The notes under the pieces were generated by a model that searched no databases, was not told the origin of the DNA, and saw nothing but the letters and a program-made list of their open reading frames with translations. The translations under genes were made by a program, and so were the position numbers. Shown piece by piece: positions 45,428-53,547 of a stretch of DNA of 64,000 nt (positions within the stretch are counted from its first letter, which is position 1; the number at the start of each line of letters is the position of its first letter). The stretch comes from Methanocaldococcus lauensis (GTDB taxonomy: Archaea > AGJL01 > Methanococci > Methanococcales > Methanocaldococcaceae), in NCBI RefSeq assembly GCF_902827225.1, contig NZ_LR792632.1, positions 329,030-393,029 of the forward strand, in the 5' to 3' direction.

Positions 45428-46924
45428 ATTAAATTTTTAGAAGGAATAGTTGATTTCCTACAAAAAAATGTAAAAACAATATTTTCCTATCCCGGAGAGC
45501 AGATACTTCCACTTTATAATGAGATAGAAAATAGTAGTATAAAAAATATTATGGCTAAAGATGAGAGAGGATCTGGCTTTATGGCTGATGGTTATGCAAG
45601 AATAACTAACTATATAGGAGTTTGCTTGGTAACTGCTGGACCAGGAAGCACAAATTTAACTACTCCAATAGCTAATGCTTACAAAGATAATTCCTCAGTA
45701 TTAGCCATAACTGGAAGATGTGAAAGAAAATATATTGGTAAAAATTACTTCCAAGAGATTAATATGGATTTCTTAAATTTTTACAAAGGGTATTTTATTA
45801 ACAACGATGATATAAATTCTATTGTTTCAGCATTTAGAGATTGTCTATACAACAAAAAGCCAGTTCAGATAAATATTCCCTCTGATGTATATAAAGATAA
45901 AGTTGATGAAAATGATTTATATAACAATAATATATATTATAATAATGACAACGAAAATGGTAATGGAATAATTGATATAGATAAAATAAACTCCGAACTG
46001 TCTAATGCTAAAAAACCACTATTTTTAATTGGACAAGGGATTTATGGAAATTTAAGTTATAATGAAATGCTAAAAATATCCAAAATTTTGGAAAAATTAG
46101 ATTGTCCAATATCTACAACATTTCCAAGTAGAGGAGTTATTGATGAAAATTTAAATAACTGTGTGGGTTTAGTTGGTAGAAGAGGAGATATAAAATCTTT
46201 ATTGGAGGCAGATAAGATAATAAATTTTGGTTCGTCACTTTCATACAATACTTATGTTGAAAGTGTTAGGGAAAAACTTTTAAAGAAAACTGTAAATATA
46301 AACCTAAAACCAAAAAGTATTAAAGAGTTAAAAGAATTTTTTAAAGATTTAAGTATAGATAACAAAAACTGGTTTTATAACAAAGAAAATAAATTCTCTC
46401 CTAATGGAGATTATTCAACTAAAATAAATGAAATAATTGAAAGTATTCCAGAAGATTCTATAATAGTTACAGACGCTGGAAAACATACGGTATTTACTTG
46501 CCTATTAAAAAAATGCGTTGTTCCAAGAAATATTATTTCATCTCATTCGTTTGGTTCTATGGGCTTTGGTTTGCCAGCATCTATAGGAGTTAAATTTGGA
46601 TGTATTGACTTTAATATTGATAGAGATATTATACTGATTAGTGGGGATGGTGGCTTTTTAATGAATATTGAAGAATTACAGGTAGTTTCTGAACATAATT
46701 TAAAAATTTTAATGATTGTAATGAAAAATAATAAATTGGCTGAATTTTGCAAAATAAAAAATCCTAACTTTAATAAATTGGCTGAAGCCTTTGAAATAGA
46801 TAATTGCTACATAGAAAAAGCTGATGAGATTAGTTCAACAATTAAAGAGTTTTTAAAGAAAGATAAGCCATTATTAATGGTTATTGAGACAGAGGATGAA
46901 AAACTACCTAACCCAAATATATAA
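45428..46924 (+). CDS. Acetolactate synthase-like thiamine diphosphate enzyme, apparent AUU start
   Basis: A ThDP-dependent enzyme of the acetolactate synthase/pyruvate decarboxylase superfamily. The frame shows YPGEQILPLYNEI, the catalytic-glutamate region KDERGSGFMADGYAR, TAGPGSTNL, and the ThDP/Mg motif GDGGFLMN ... KNN. The first ATG is at 45551, which would delete about 41 residues including the N-terminal ThDP-binding strand. No ATG, GTG or TTG occurs in frame after the upstream stop at 45416-45418, but ATT at 45428 follows GGTGAG by 3 nt, the same spacing as fprA and ptr2. A full-length product of 498 residues from AUU is the best reading. Specific substrate unknown. Confidence 0.8.
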   Translation: MKFLEGIVDFLQKNVKTIFSYPGEQILPLYNEIENSSIKNIMAKDERGSGFMADGYARITNYIGVCLVTAGPGSTNLTTPIANAYKDNSSVLAITGRCERKYIGKNYFQEINMDFLNFYKGYFINNDDINSIVSAFRDCLYNKKPVQINIPSDVYKDKVDENDLYNNNIYYNNDNENGNGIIDIDKINSELSNAKKPLFLIGQGIYGNLSYNEMLKISKILEKLDCPISTTFPSRGVIDENLNNCVGLVGRRGDIKSLLEADKIINFGSSLSYNTYVESVREKLLKKTVNINLKPKSIKELKEFFKDLSIDNKNWFYNKENKFSPNGDYSTKINEIIESIPEDSIIVTDAGKHTVFTCLLKKCVVPRNIISSHSFGSMGFGLPASIGVKFGCIDFNIDRDIILISGDGGFLMNIEELQVVSEHNLKILMIVMKNNKLAEFCKIKNPNFNKLAEAFEIDNCYIEKADEISSTIKEFLKKDKPLLMVIETEDEKLPNPNI

Positions 46925-46983
46925 ATTTTTAAAATTATTAGTTGATTAGATAATTTAAATTACTAAATTAATGGAGGGATACT

Positions 46984-47853
46984 ATGGAAGTTTTAACTGA
47001 GTTATTTAACATTTTATCAAAAGATTTACACTTTAATGTTACAAAATTGGACTCTAAAACTTATGAACAAAATTGGAAAGTTCCAGAAGGATTTATTTCC
47101 ATAATTGGTTTAGAAAATGCTAAGATGCCAGTATTTTACTATGGATTAACAGATTCTTACAAAGAGGAGTATAAGCTTAAAAAAGTTGTTACACCTAAAG
47201 GACAAAAACAGGTTTTTGCAAGACTCTACTACATATTTGACAGAAGAGATATTATAGAAAAAGAGAAATATGTTGTTGCGAATGCATTTAATGGACTTTT
47301 ATTACTTATAAAATTTGATAAAAATGAATTTATTGAAAAAGCAATTGAAATGCTAACAAGAGGTTATGAAGAAGATGATTTTATTAAAGAAGTTATTAAT
47401 AAGGTTAAAGAAAAAAATATGTTTGACTCTGTTGAAGAAACTATAAGATTTATGGCTAATAGAGATTATAACTGGATTATTGGAAAAATAAAATACAATG
47501 TAGGTAGTTTAGAGTATTCTGGACAAGGTTTCTATTTACTTCCTATAAAAACAAATATGCAGATAACTCCGGGGCTAAAAATTGAAAATGGTAAAGTTAT
47601 TATTGACTTGGAGAATTCACATTTATTTAAAAACTTTATTGTATATGTGGATACTATCAACAACAAAATAATCTTTAACAAACAAAGATTGTGTAATAAA
47701 ACACCAGCTATATTAGAAATAATGTCAAAAATTGATGACAACACTTGTCCTTGGTGTGGTGCTAAATTAAGAGTAGTTAAAACAAAAAAAGGAGAGTTTT
47801 TAGGTTGTACAAATTACCCAAAGTGTTTGTATAGAAGATTTCCAAAGAAATAA
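46984..47853 (+). CDS. Hypothetical protein with C-terminal topoisomerase-type zinc ribbon
   Basis: A 289-residue protein of unknown function. The last ~40 residues (CPWCGAKLRVVKTKKG then FLGCTNYPKCLYR) form the zinc finger seen at the C-terminus of type IA topoisomerases, with CX2C and CX5-type cysteines. The N-terminal ~240 residues are unrecognised. A DNA or RNA binding role is plausible. GGAGGGATACT precedes the ATG. It ends about 250 bp before the foreign-looking island. Confidence 0.82.
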   Translation: MEVLTELFNILSKDLHFNVTKLDSKTYEQNWKVPEGFISIIGLENAKMPVFYYGLTDSYKEEYKLKKVVTPKGQKQVFARLYYIFDRRDIIEKEKYVVANAFNGLLLLIKFDKNEFIEKAIEMLTRGYEEDDFIKEVINKVKEKNMFDSVEETIRFMANRDYNWIIGKIKYNVGSLEYSGQGFYLLPIKTNMQITPGLKIENGKVIIDLENSHLFKNFIVYVDTINNKIIFNKQRLCNKTPAILEIMSKIDDNTCPWCGAKLRVVKTKKGEFLGCTNYPKCLYRRFPKK

Positions 47854-47891
47854 TTTAGTGTCAAAGGAGTTAAAAAAGGGGTCTATCAAAC

Positions 47892-47917
47892 ATGGATAAT
47901 TATAGACAAATATCCAT
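47892..47917. promoter_or_regulatory. Interleaved inverted repeats upstream of the HTH-cupin gene
   Basis: ATGGATA (47892-47898) and TATCCAT (47911-47917) form an inverted repeat, and GTCTAT (47881-47886) with ATAGAC (47902-47907) forms a second one that interlocks with it. They lie about 185-220 bp before the gene start, outside the immediate promoter (TATA-like TCATATATACC at 48045-48056). Could be an operator of the upstream gene's terminator or of the island; not demonstrated. Confidence 0.4.
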
Positions 47918-48101
47918 ATTCCAATATATCGTTTATATCATATATTCTCGTATCTCATCTTTTCGCTACCATATTTTTTTATTTTGTTATTATATTAATA
48001 TATAAATATTATTTGATTTTAGACACACTCATCCGTTTAGTAAATCATATATACCCTTTTGTTCTATATAATGAACAACATAATAAAGTGAGGTGAATAT
48101 A

Positions 48102-50054
48102 GTGGACAAAAAGGATAGCCTATTAGTAGCTGTTGGAAGAAGGATATCCAGATTAAGAAAGGAAAGGGGGATTACATTATCGGGTCTTGCCAAAGTTGCT
48201 GGAATTTCAAAATCAACGCTATCTACTATAGAATCTGGGGATGCGAATCCTACAATATCTACATTGTGGGCAATAGCAGATGCCCTTAATGTTCCATTCG
48301 GAGAACTTCTTCCAGAAGAATTTAAGGAGGTTGATGAGTCTGGAATAACTGTTCGACTTATAGAACGATCGGAGGGAGAGCCAAAAATTGAAGTTTACAA
48401 GATGATCCTAAGCCCAAAGAGTGTTAGAAGAGCTAATCCCCATCAAAAAGGTGTGATTGAGAAGGTTCTCGTAGTAAGCGGTAGCATGCTAACAGGACCA
48501 GTATCATCTCCTAAACTCTTAAAAGCTGGAGAAGAGATGGAATTCAAAGCTGATGTGCCTCACGTATACATGGCTATGGATGAAGGAGCAACAGCAATAA
48601 TCACAATAAAATATCCATTGCTTGAGGACTCTTATAATCAATACGACATTATTAAGCCGTTTCCGGAGAATGACGTTGAATGGGATGGCTTAAAATCCTT
48701 GTTAAGCAGGTTAAGTGAAGAATCTCTTTTAGGTATCCCAGTATTTAGAATTGAACTTCATGGAGGCTATACGAGAGATGATCTAAGAAAACTAAAGGAC
48801 ATCCTTTATTCGCTTAAAGTAAAAAACCTAAAGCCCCACCTAATTGAAGATAACCATAGGGTATTAATATACTTATTTAGTACCTTTCCGGGAACTTTTA
48901 GGAGTTTTGATTCAGTTAGCTTAAATGACAAGAAATTCCATGAAGCGGTAAAAATTCTTAAACTCTCTAATAAGCAAAAATTATCAGAAGATGAGTTTAA
49001 GTATTTACAAGATTTAACAAGTGACTCATCATTCTTGCTAAGTGTCTTAGCATCAGAAGTGCTCTTAATCCATGCATATCCTACAATTCCCAATATAATT
49101 CTTAAGTTATACGAAAAAGACGTAAAGATATTTTACAAGCCTAAAACGTCATTCGAAGAGAGGATTAATGTCGGTTTATACAACGCTTTTGAACCACTTC
49201 ACCCCGGTTATGCTCGGCAAGCATTGTTTATTGCTTATATCGTCAGAAAATACTTTGGAGATGAAAAAATTCAAGCCCTTGATGTAGGAACTGGTCCAGG
49301 TCATCACTTAAAAATGTTATATGAGTTAGTACCTTACCTTAGTGTTCTATGCGTAGAAAATAGCCCAAAAGCCATAGAATACCTTAAAAATAATCTTAAA
49401 GGGTTTAATTTTGGTTATATTCTTGAAGACTTCCTAGAATTCAAGTATTATGATAAAAAGGTGCCGTTGATAATTTCTGTCGGCTCATCTCATCACATGA
49501 ATACTCTGTTCTTCTTAGAGAAATCATATGATTTACTTGAAAATGGTGGTATTCTGATTGTTTCCGACGAGTTTATCTCACCCTACCATGATCGCTTAGA
49601 AAGAGCGAGGAATATTATATCCCATCATACGAAATACATGCTGGAAACTTTGGTTGAAATACCAGAAAATGCTAATCTAACGGATGAAGAAAGAAGGTTA
49701 GTCAAACTTTTATCGAGAAATATACCTTTGATTTCATATCTTGCAGAGATTGGAGAGGTTAGAACTGCTATGAGCTATGCATTTCAACTCTTTAGAGATC
49801 TCAATAGGATTTTAATTCCTCCCAAAATCTCTCATCCGTTTATATCTTACTACATATTTCAATACTTAGAGCTATCAGCAATGATTGCAGGTCTTGATTA
49901 CGAAGTTGAAAGAAAAACGTACCCTGAAAGGTTTAAATCACTTGCAGAAGAAACTGGATTTTCTTTATTACACCACACGAGAATCTATGCCACTCACGGA
50001 GCAAACGAGATGGACGCGGGAACACACATCTTCGCTCTAAAAAAGGAGGGGTAA
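48102..50054 (+). CDS. HTH-cupin-methyltransferase fusion regulator
   Basis: A protein of 650 residues with three parts: an N-terminal XRE/HTH_3 domain (about 6-60, with GRRISRLRKERGITLSGL then AKVAGISKSTLSTIESG), a cupin-like sensor domain (about 90-170, with VLVVSGSMLTGP), a helical middle part, and a C-terminal class I SAM methyltransferase (about 340-650; motif I DVGTGPGHHLKML, acidic VEN). HTH-cupin proteins are common amino-acid-responsive regulators; fusion to a methyltransferase is unusual. The GTG at 48102 follows GTGAGGTGA, preferred over GTG 48093. AzlC/AzlD follow within 2 bp. Codons include CGA, CGG, CGC and TCG, rare around it. Confidence 0.8.
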   Translation: MDKKDSLLVAVGRRISRLRKERGITLSGLAKVAGISKSTLSTIESGDANPTISTLWAIADALNVPFGELLPEEFKEVDESGITVRLIERSEGEPKIEVYKMILSPKSVRRANPHQKGVIEKVLVVSGSMLTGPVSSPKLLKAGEEMEFKADVPHVYMAMDEGATAIITIKYPLLEDSYNQYDIIKPFPENDVEWDGLKSLLSRLSEESLLGIPVFRIELHGGYTRDDLRKLKDILYSLKVKNLKPHLIEDNHRVLIYLFSTFPGTFRSFDSVSLNDKKFHEAVKILKLSNKQKLSEDEFKYLQDLTSDSSFLLSVLASEVLLIHAYPTIPNIILKLYEKDVKIFYKPKTSFEERINVGLYNAFEPLHPGYARQALFIAYIVRKYFGDEKIQALDVGTGPGHHLKMLYELVPYLSVLCVENSPKAIEYLKNNLKGFNFGYILEDFLEFKYYDKKVPLIISVGSSHHMNTLFFLEKSYDLLENGGILIVSDEFISPYHDRLERARNIISHHTKYMLETLVEIPENANLTDEERRLVKLLSRNIPLISYLAEIGEVRTAMSYAFQLFRDLNRILIPPKISHPFISYYIFQYLELSAMIAGLDYEVERKTYPERFKSLAEETGFSLLHHTRIYATHGANEMDAGTHIFALKKEG

Positions 50055-50056
50055 AG

Positions 50057-50695
50057 ATGTTTAAAAAGGGATTGATTGCTAGCTTTCCAATAGTGATTGG
50101 TTATATCCCTGTTGCCATAACTTTTGGAGTAACTGCGTTGGCGTTAGGATTCAATGAAGTCGAAGCAATTCTTGCATCAGCATTAATCTTTGCCGGAGCA
50201 AGTCAATTTGCATTAATTTCACTTGCATCGAATTCGTTAATTGATGCGGTAACTATTCCAATAATTTTAAATTTAAGGCATATAGTTTACGGTTGCATAG
50301 TATCTCAAAGGTTTGAAATAAGAAATCCGTTTATAACTGCATTTGGATTGACGGATGAGGTTTTTGCAACATCTTTAAACGCTCCAAACAGTGAGAGGTT
50401 TAGTTGGGGTTTAGAATTGGGAGCTTATCTATCTTGGGTTTTGGGAACTGCGATTGGTATTCTTGGTGGAGCAGTTTTACTTTCTAATGAAACTTTAGCT
50501 CCTTCTCTGGTGTTTGCACTTACAGCTTTATTCTTAGTGCTCTTAATTCCCAACCTTAAAGGATATCACACGCTATCTGCGTTAATTGGAGGGACTATCG
50601 CTCTAATATTTCATTACTTTGGATATACTTCAATGGGAATTCTACTCGCGGGTATTTTAAGTCCAATAGTGGTTCTAAAAATCAAAAATAGGTGA
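50057..50695 (+). CDS. azlC: AzlC-family branched-chain amino acid exporter subunit
   Basis: A 212-residue polytopic membrane protein of the AzlC family, the large subunit of AzlCD exporters for branched-chain amino acids and their analogues. Recognised from PVAITFGVTALALGF, the FAGASQFALISL segment and NLRHIVYG. About five to seven helices. GGAGGGGT lies 5 nt before the ATG, and the gene starts 2 bp after the fusion-regulator stop, so the two are cotranscribed. Confidence 0.9.
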   Translation: MFKKGLIASFPIVIGYIPVAITFGVTALALGFNEVEAILASALIFAGASQFALISLASNSLIDAVTIPIILNLRHIVYGCIVSQRFEIRNPFITAFGLTDEVFATSLNAPNSERFSWGLELGAYLSWVLGTAIGILGGAVLLSNETLAPSLVFALTALFLVLLIPNLKGYHTLSALIGGTIALIFHYFGYTSMGILLAGILSPIVVLKIKNR

Positions 50696-50700
50696 TAAAA

Positions 50701-51036
50701 ATGATAGAACACTACGTAGCAATAATATTGGTTGCGATAGGAACATATCTATCAAGATTTTTACCAATATATTTTAATGAAAGATTTAAAAGGTTAAAGG
50801 GTTTTAACGAATTCCTTGCGTATTCATCAACAGCCTTAATATCTGCACTTTTCATTACATCGCTCGTATCCTTTCCAGTTGAATTAAAAAACACAAGTAT
50901 AAGTATTGTAGCGTTAGCATTAGTCTTTGTATCTTACAAAAAATGGAAAAATTTAGGATTTTCTGTATTAATCGGAGTGATAGCACATTTATTATTATCT
51001 TTGGTAATTAAAAATTTCATAACATTAATAGTATAA
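50701..51036 (+). CDS. azlD: AzlD-family branched-chain amino acid exporter subunit
   Basis: A 111-residue membrane protein of the AzlD family, partner of AzlC. It has the conserved TYLSRFLPIYF near the N-terminus and about three to four helices. The start at 50701 follows GGTGAT; an in-frame GTG at 50692 overlaps the end of azlC. It completes the island. Confidence 0.88.
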   Translation: MIEHYVAIILVAIGTYLSRFLPIYFNERFKRLKGFNEFLAYSSTALISALFITSLVSFPVELKNTSISIVALALVFVSYKKWKNLGFSVLIGVIAHLLLSLVIKNFITLIV

Positions 51037-51226
51037 TAGTGTTGATATAAAGAATGTGTCCACTTAATAAAATCTTCACTAAACTAACTGGTTATACTAC
51101 AGAATAAATTTATATTAAAAATTAAAATTATATATACAAACCTTTTGGTAATGAATATCTATAAATGTATATATTTGTCCATGAAAAATTTAACTGTTTC
51201 AAACGGCTTTCAATATTTATTTTAAA
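51037..51226. other. Intergenic region right of the island
   Basis: 190 bp of AT-rich DNA without a gene. It contains GTATATATTTGTCCATG near 51168, the inverse of the GACAAATAT motif left of the island at about 47905-47913. I see no transposase, tRNA or long repeat at either boundary. Convergent genes flank it. Confidence 0.4.
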
Positions 51227-52246
51227 TTATTTCTTTAAATAACTACAAACTTTTTCAAACATCAAATCAGTAGGGTCTTCTAACTCAATAACACCAAGTT
51301 TTTTTCCTAAGTTTTCTTCAACATAGTCTATTATTTCTTTAATATTGATTGTATGGATCATTCTACCTTTTTCAATTAAATATTTATCAACTCCAAGTAA
51401 TTCTTGAGGATAGCAGGATATTGTTGGAATTCCAAGAATAGCACTCTCTCTATTCATAGTTCCTCCTGCTCCAATCATAAAATCAGAGTGATATAATAAA
51501 GATAAGGCATCAATTGCTTCCTTAGGAACAATAACATTGAGTTTCTCATAATTTATTCTCTGATAATCATCTCTTGGAAAAACTACTATATTACAGTCAA
51601 TTCTTTTTTTTAGTTCTTTTATAATATCTGGCAAAATATCCTTGTGTCCATTACAATAGGAAGAATTTGGACATGGTCTCATAACTATTGTAGGTCTATT
51701 ATTATCAATATCTAATTTTTTTAGAATATCGTTATCTATCGGGTAATAGCCATTTAATCGAGAATTTACATTTGCCACTTCGCAAGTTCCATCAAAGCTT
51801 ATAAAATTTCTTCCTCCGCAATCTTTAAGCTTTTTTTCATCAGTTGCTATTGGTTTTATAATTTCATTTGCCAATGGAAGAGTTAATCTATTCTGAGCCT
51901 CTGCATATTCATTATCTACAACAAAAATAATTGGAATGTTTAAGCCAAAGGCAACTCTTGGCAATTCTACTGAATGTTTTGCTATTGCCACTTTTGGTTC
52001 TACATTAGATATTAATTCAGATAAACCAATAACTCTCTCAGCGTAAAAAATTAATTTTTCTTTTAATGTTTTTCCATGCTTTCCTATACATTTTCCTACA
52101 AAATTGTAAATTTTAACTAATTTATCTAAATTTTTTGAATCTCTGTAAGTTAATAAATATTCTATTCCTTCCTTTTCAAATTTTTTTATTAATTGACAAA
52201 AATAATGAACATGAGGAGCATTTGTTAAGTCAATCCAAACATCCAA
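51227..52246 (-). CDS. DUF354 glycosyltransferase-like protein
   Basis: A 339-residue protein of the DUF354 family, related to UDP-GlcNAc 2-epimerase/glycosyltransferase folds. It opens with DVWIDLTNAPHVHYF, a family hallmark, and has GAGGTMNRESAILGIPTIS near the end. The substrate is unknown; surface glycan or coenzyme synthesis is possible. The TTG at 52246 follows GAGGTGG and starts the protein at the expected point; a GTG nine bases upstream is inside the ribosome-binding region. Confidence 0.82.
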   Translation of the reverse strand: MDVWIDLTNAPHVHYFCQLIKKFEKEGIEYLLTYRDSKNLDKLVKIYNFVGKCIGKHGKTLKEKLIFYAERVIGLSELISNVEPKVAIAKHSVELPRVAFGLNIPIIFVVDNEYAEAQNRLTLPLANEIIKPIATDEKKLKDCGGRNFISFDGTCEVANVNSRLNGYYPIDNDILKKLDIDNNRPTIVMRPCPNSSYCNGHKDILPDIIKELKKRIDCNIVVFPRDDYQRINYEKLNVIVPKEAIDALSLLYHSDFMIGAGGTMNRESAILGIPTISCYPQELLGVDKYLIEKGRMIHTINIKEIIDYVEENLGKKLGVIELEDPTDLMFEKVCSYLKK

Positions 52247-52258
52247 TATAACCACCTC

Positions 52259-53452
52259 TTAAAATAAATAAACTTCTACAAACTCTCCTTTTTCATAACC
52301 TTCAACATTTTCTGGAATTAGTATATAGCCATCACTTCTTGTTAATGAAGATATAACTCCACTTCCTGTTATTCTTATAGGATCAACATATTTATTTATT
52401 TTCACTCTTACAAAATCAACTCTACCAAGTTCTGAGGCAATGTTTCTTTTTAGAGGCATTATTATTTTTTTCCTTTTTGTGAAAAATCTTTGAATAAACA
52501 ATTCAAATTGAACTGCTGACGCTACTGGATAACCAGATAGCATAAATATTAATTTGTTATTTACAACTCCTAAACCAAAAGGTTTTCCTGGCCTTATATT
52601 TACTCCATGAATTAAAATGTTACCTAACTCTTTAACTGTCTCTACCGTTATATCTCTCTCACTTACAGAAGTTCCACCAGTTATTAATAAAATGTCATTT
52701 TCTTTTAATGCTAATTTTATAGTATTTTTTAATGAATCTTTGTTATCTTCCACTATATCATAAATTTTTCCATTAAATCCAAGATTTTTTACTAAACCAT
52801 ATAGCATATACACATTGGAATTTATAACTTTTCCATTTAATTTTTTAATATCTTCTTCAATATTTTCAACATCTTCTAAACTAACAAGTTCATCCCCAGT
52901 AGGTATTATTCCAAATTTTAAGTCATAAACATTAACTTTTTTTATTCCTAAGGATGCAAGTAAATTTAAATGATATGGATTAATTATGGTTCCTTTTTTT
53001 AAAACAATTTCTCCCTTTTTGACATCCTCACCAACTTTTGATACATTCTCATTAGGATAAACAGATTTATAAATTTCAACAAAGTTATTAATTTCATTAC
53101 AAAATTCTTTCATAACTACGGCATCAGCGTTTTTTGGTAGTTTTTCTCCAGTAAATATTATTTTCGCCTCTCCAGAAGATATTTCATCATTATTAACAAG
53201 ATTTAGTATTATAGGATTTGTTTCAGAAGCCCCAAATGTATCTTCAGCAATAACTGCATATCCATCCATTGCCGCTCTATTAAAATATGGTAAGTCAATA
53301 GGAGAAATAATATCTTCACATAACACTCTATTTAATGACTCGATAAGATTAGCTTTTTTAATTTTTTTATTTTTTTCAATATATTCAAATAAATTATTAA
53401 AAACTATTTTTTCGGCATTATTTAATGGCATCAATTTTTTTATTAGCTTCAT
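52259..53452 (-). CDS. moeA: Molybdopterin molybdenumtransferase MoeA-like protein
   Basis: A 397-residue MoeA, inserting Mo or W into molybdopterin. Motifs are DLPYFNRAAMDGYAV, FTGEKLPKNADAVV, GIIPTGDEL, GGTSVSERD and RPGKPFGLGV. The C-terminal domain is present. The start at 53452 follows GGGTGATCCTA. It lies 12 bp upstream of DUF354 on the same strand and is divergent from AMP phosphorylase. Methanogens need W/Mo pterin for formylmethanofuran dehydrogenase. Confidence 0.93.
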   Translation of the reverse strand: MKLIKKLMPLNNAEKIVFNNLFEYIEKNKKIKKANLIESLNRVLCEDIISPIDLPYFNRAAMDGYAVIAEDTFGASETNPIILNLVNNDEISSGEAKIIFTGEKLPKNADAVVMKEFCNEINNFVEIYKSVYPNENVSKVGEDVKKGEIVLKKGTIINPYHLNLLASLGIKKVNVYDLKFGIIPTGDELVSLEDVENIEEDIKKLNGKVINSNVYMLYGLVKNLGFNGKIYDIVEDNKDSLKNTIKLALKENDILLITGGTSVSERDITVETVKELGNILIHGVNIRPGKPFGLGVVNNKLIFMLSGYPVASAVQFELFIQRFFTKRKKIIMPLKRNIASELGRVDFVRVKINKYVDPIRITGSGVISSLTRSDGYILIPENVEGYEKGEFVEVYLF

Positions 53453-53547
53453 TAGGATCACCCTCTAAAGTTAATAATTACATTCAATATTTTTATATAA
53501 TCTTAAATAAAAATAATAGATTAAAAATAATTCAGATGGGGATTAAT

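Noticed and set aside
47881-51226. Clear attachment or target-site repeats at the borders of the HTH-cupin/AzlCD island
   Set aside because: Only a 9-bp GACAAATAT motif in inverted orientation is shared between the two flanks, too short to support an integration mechanism.
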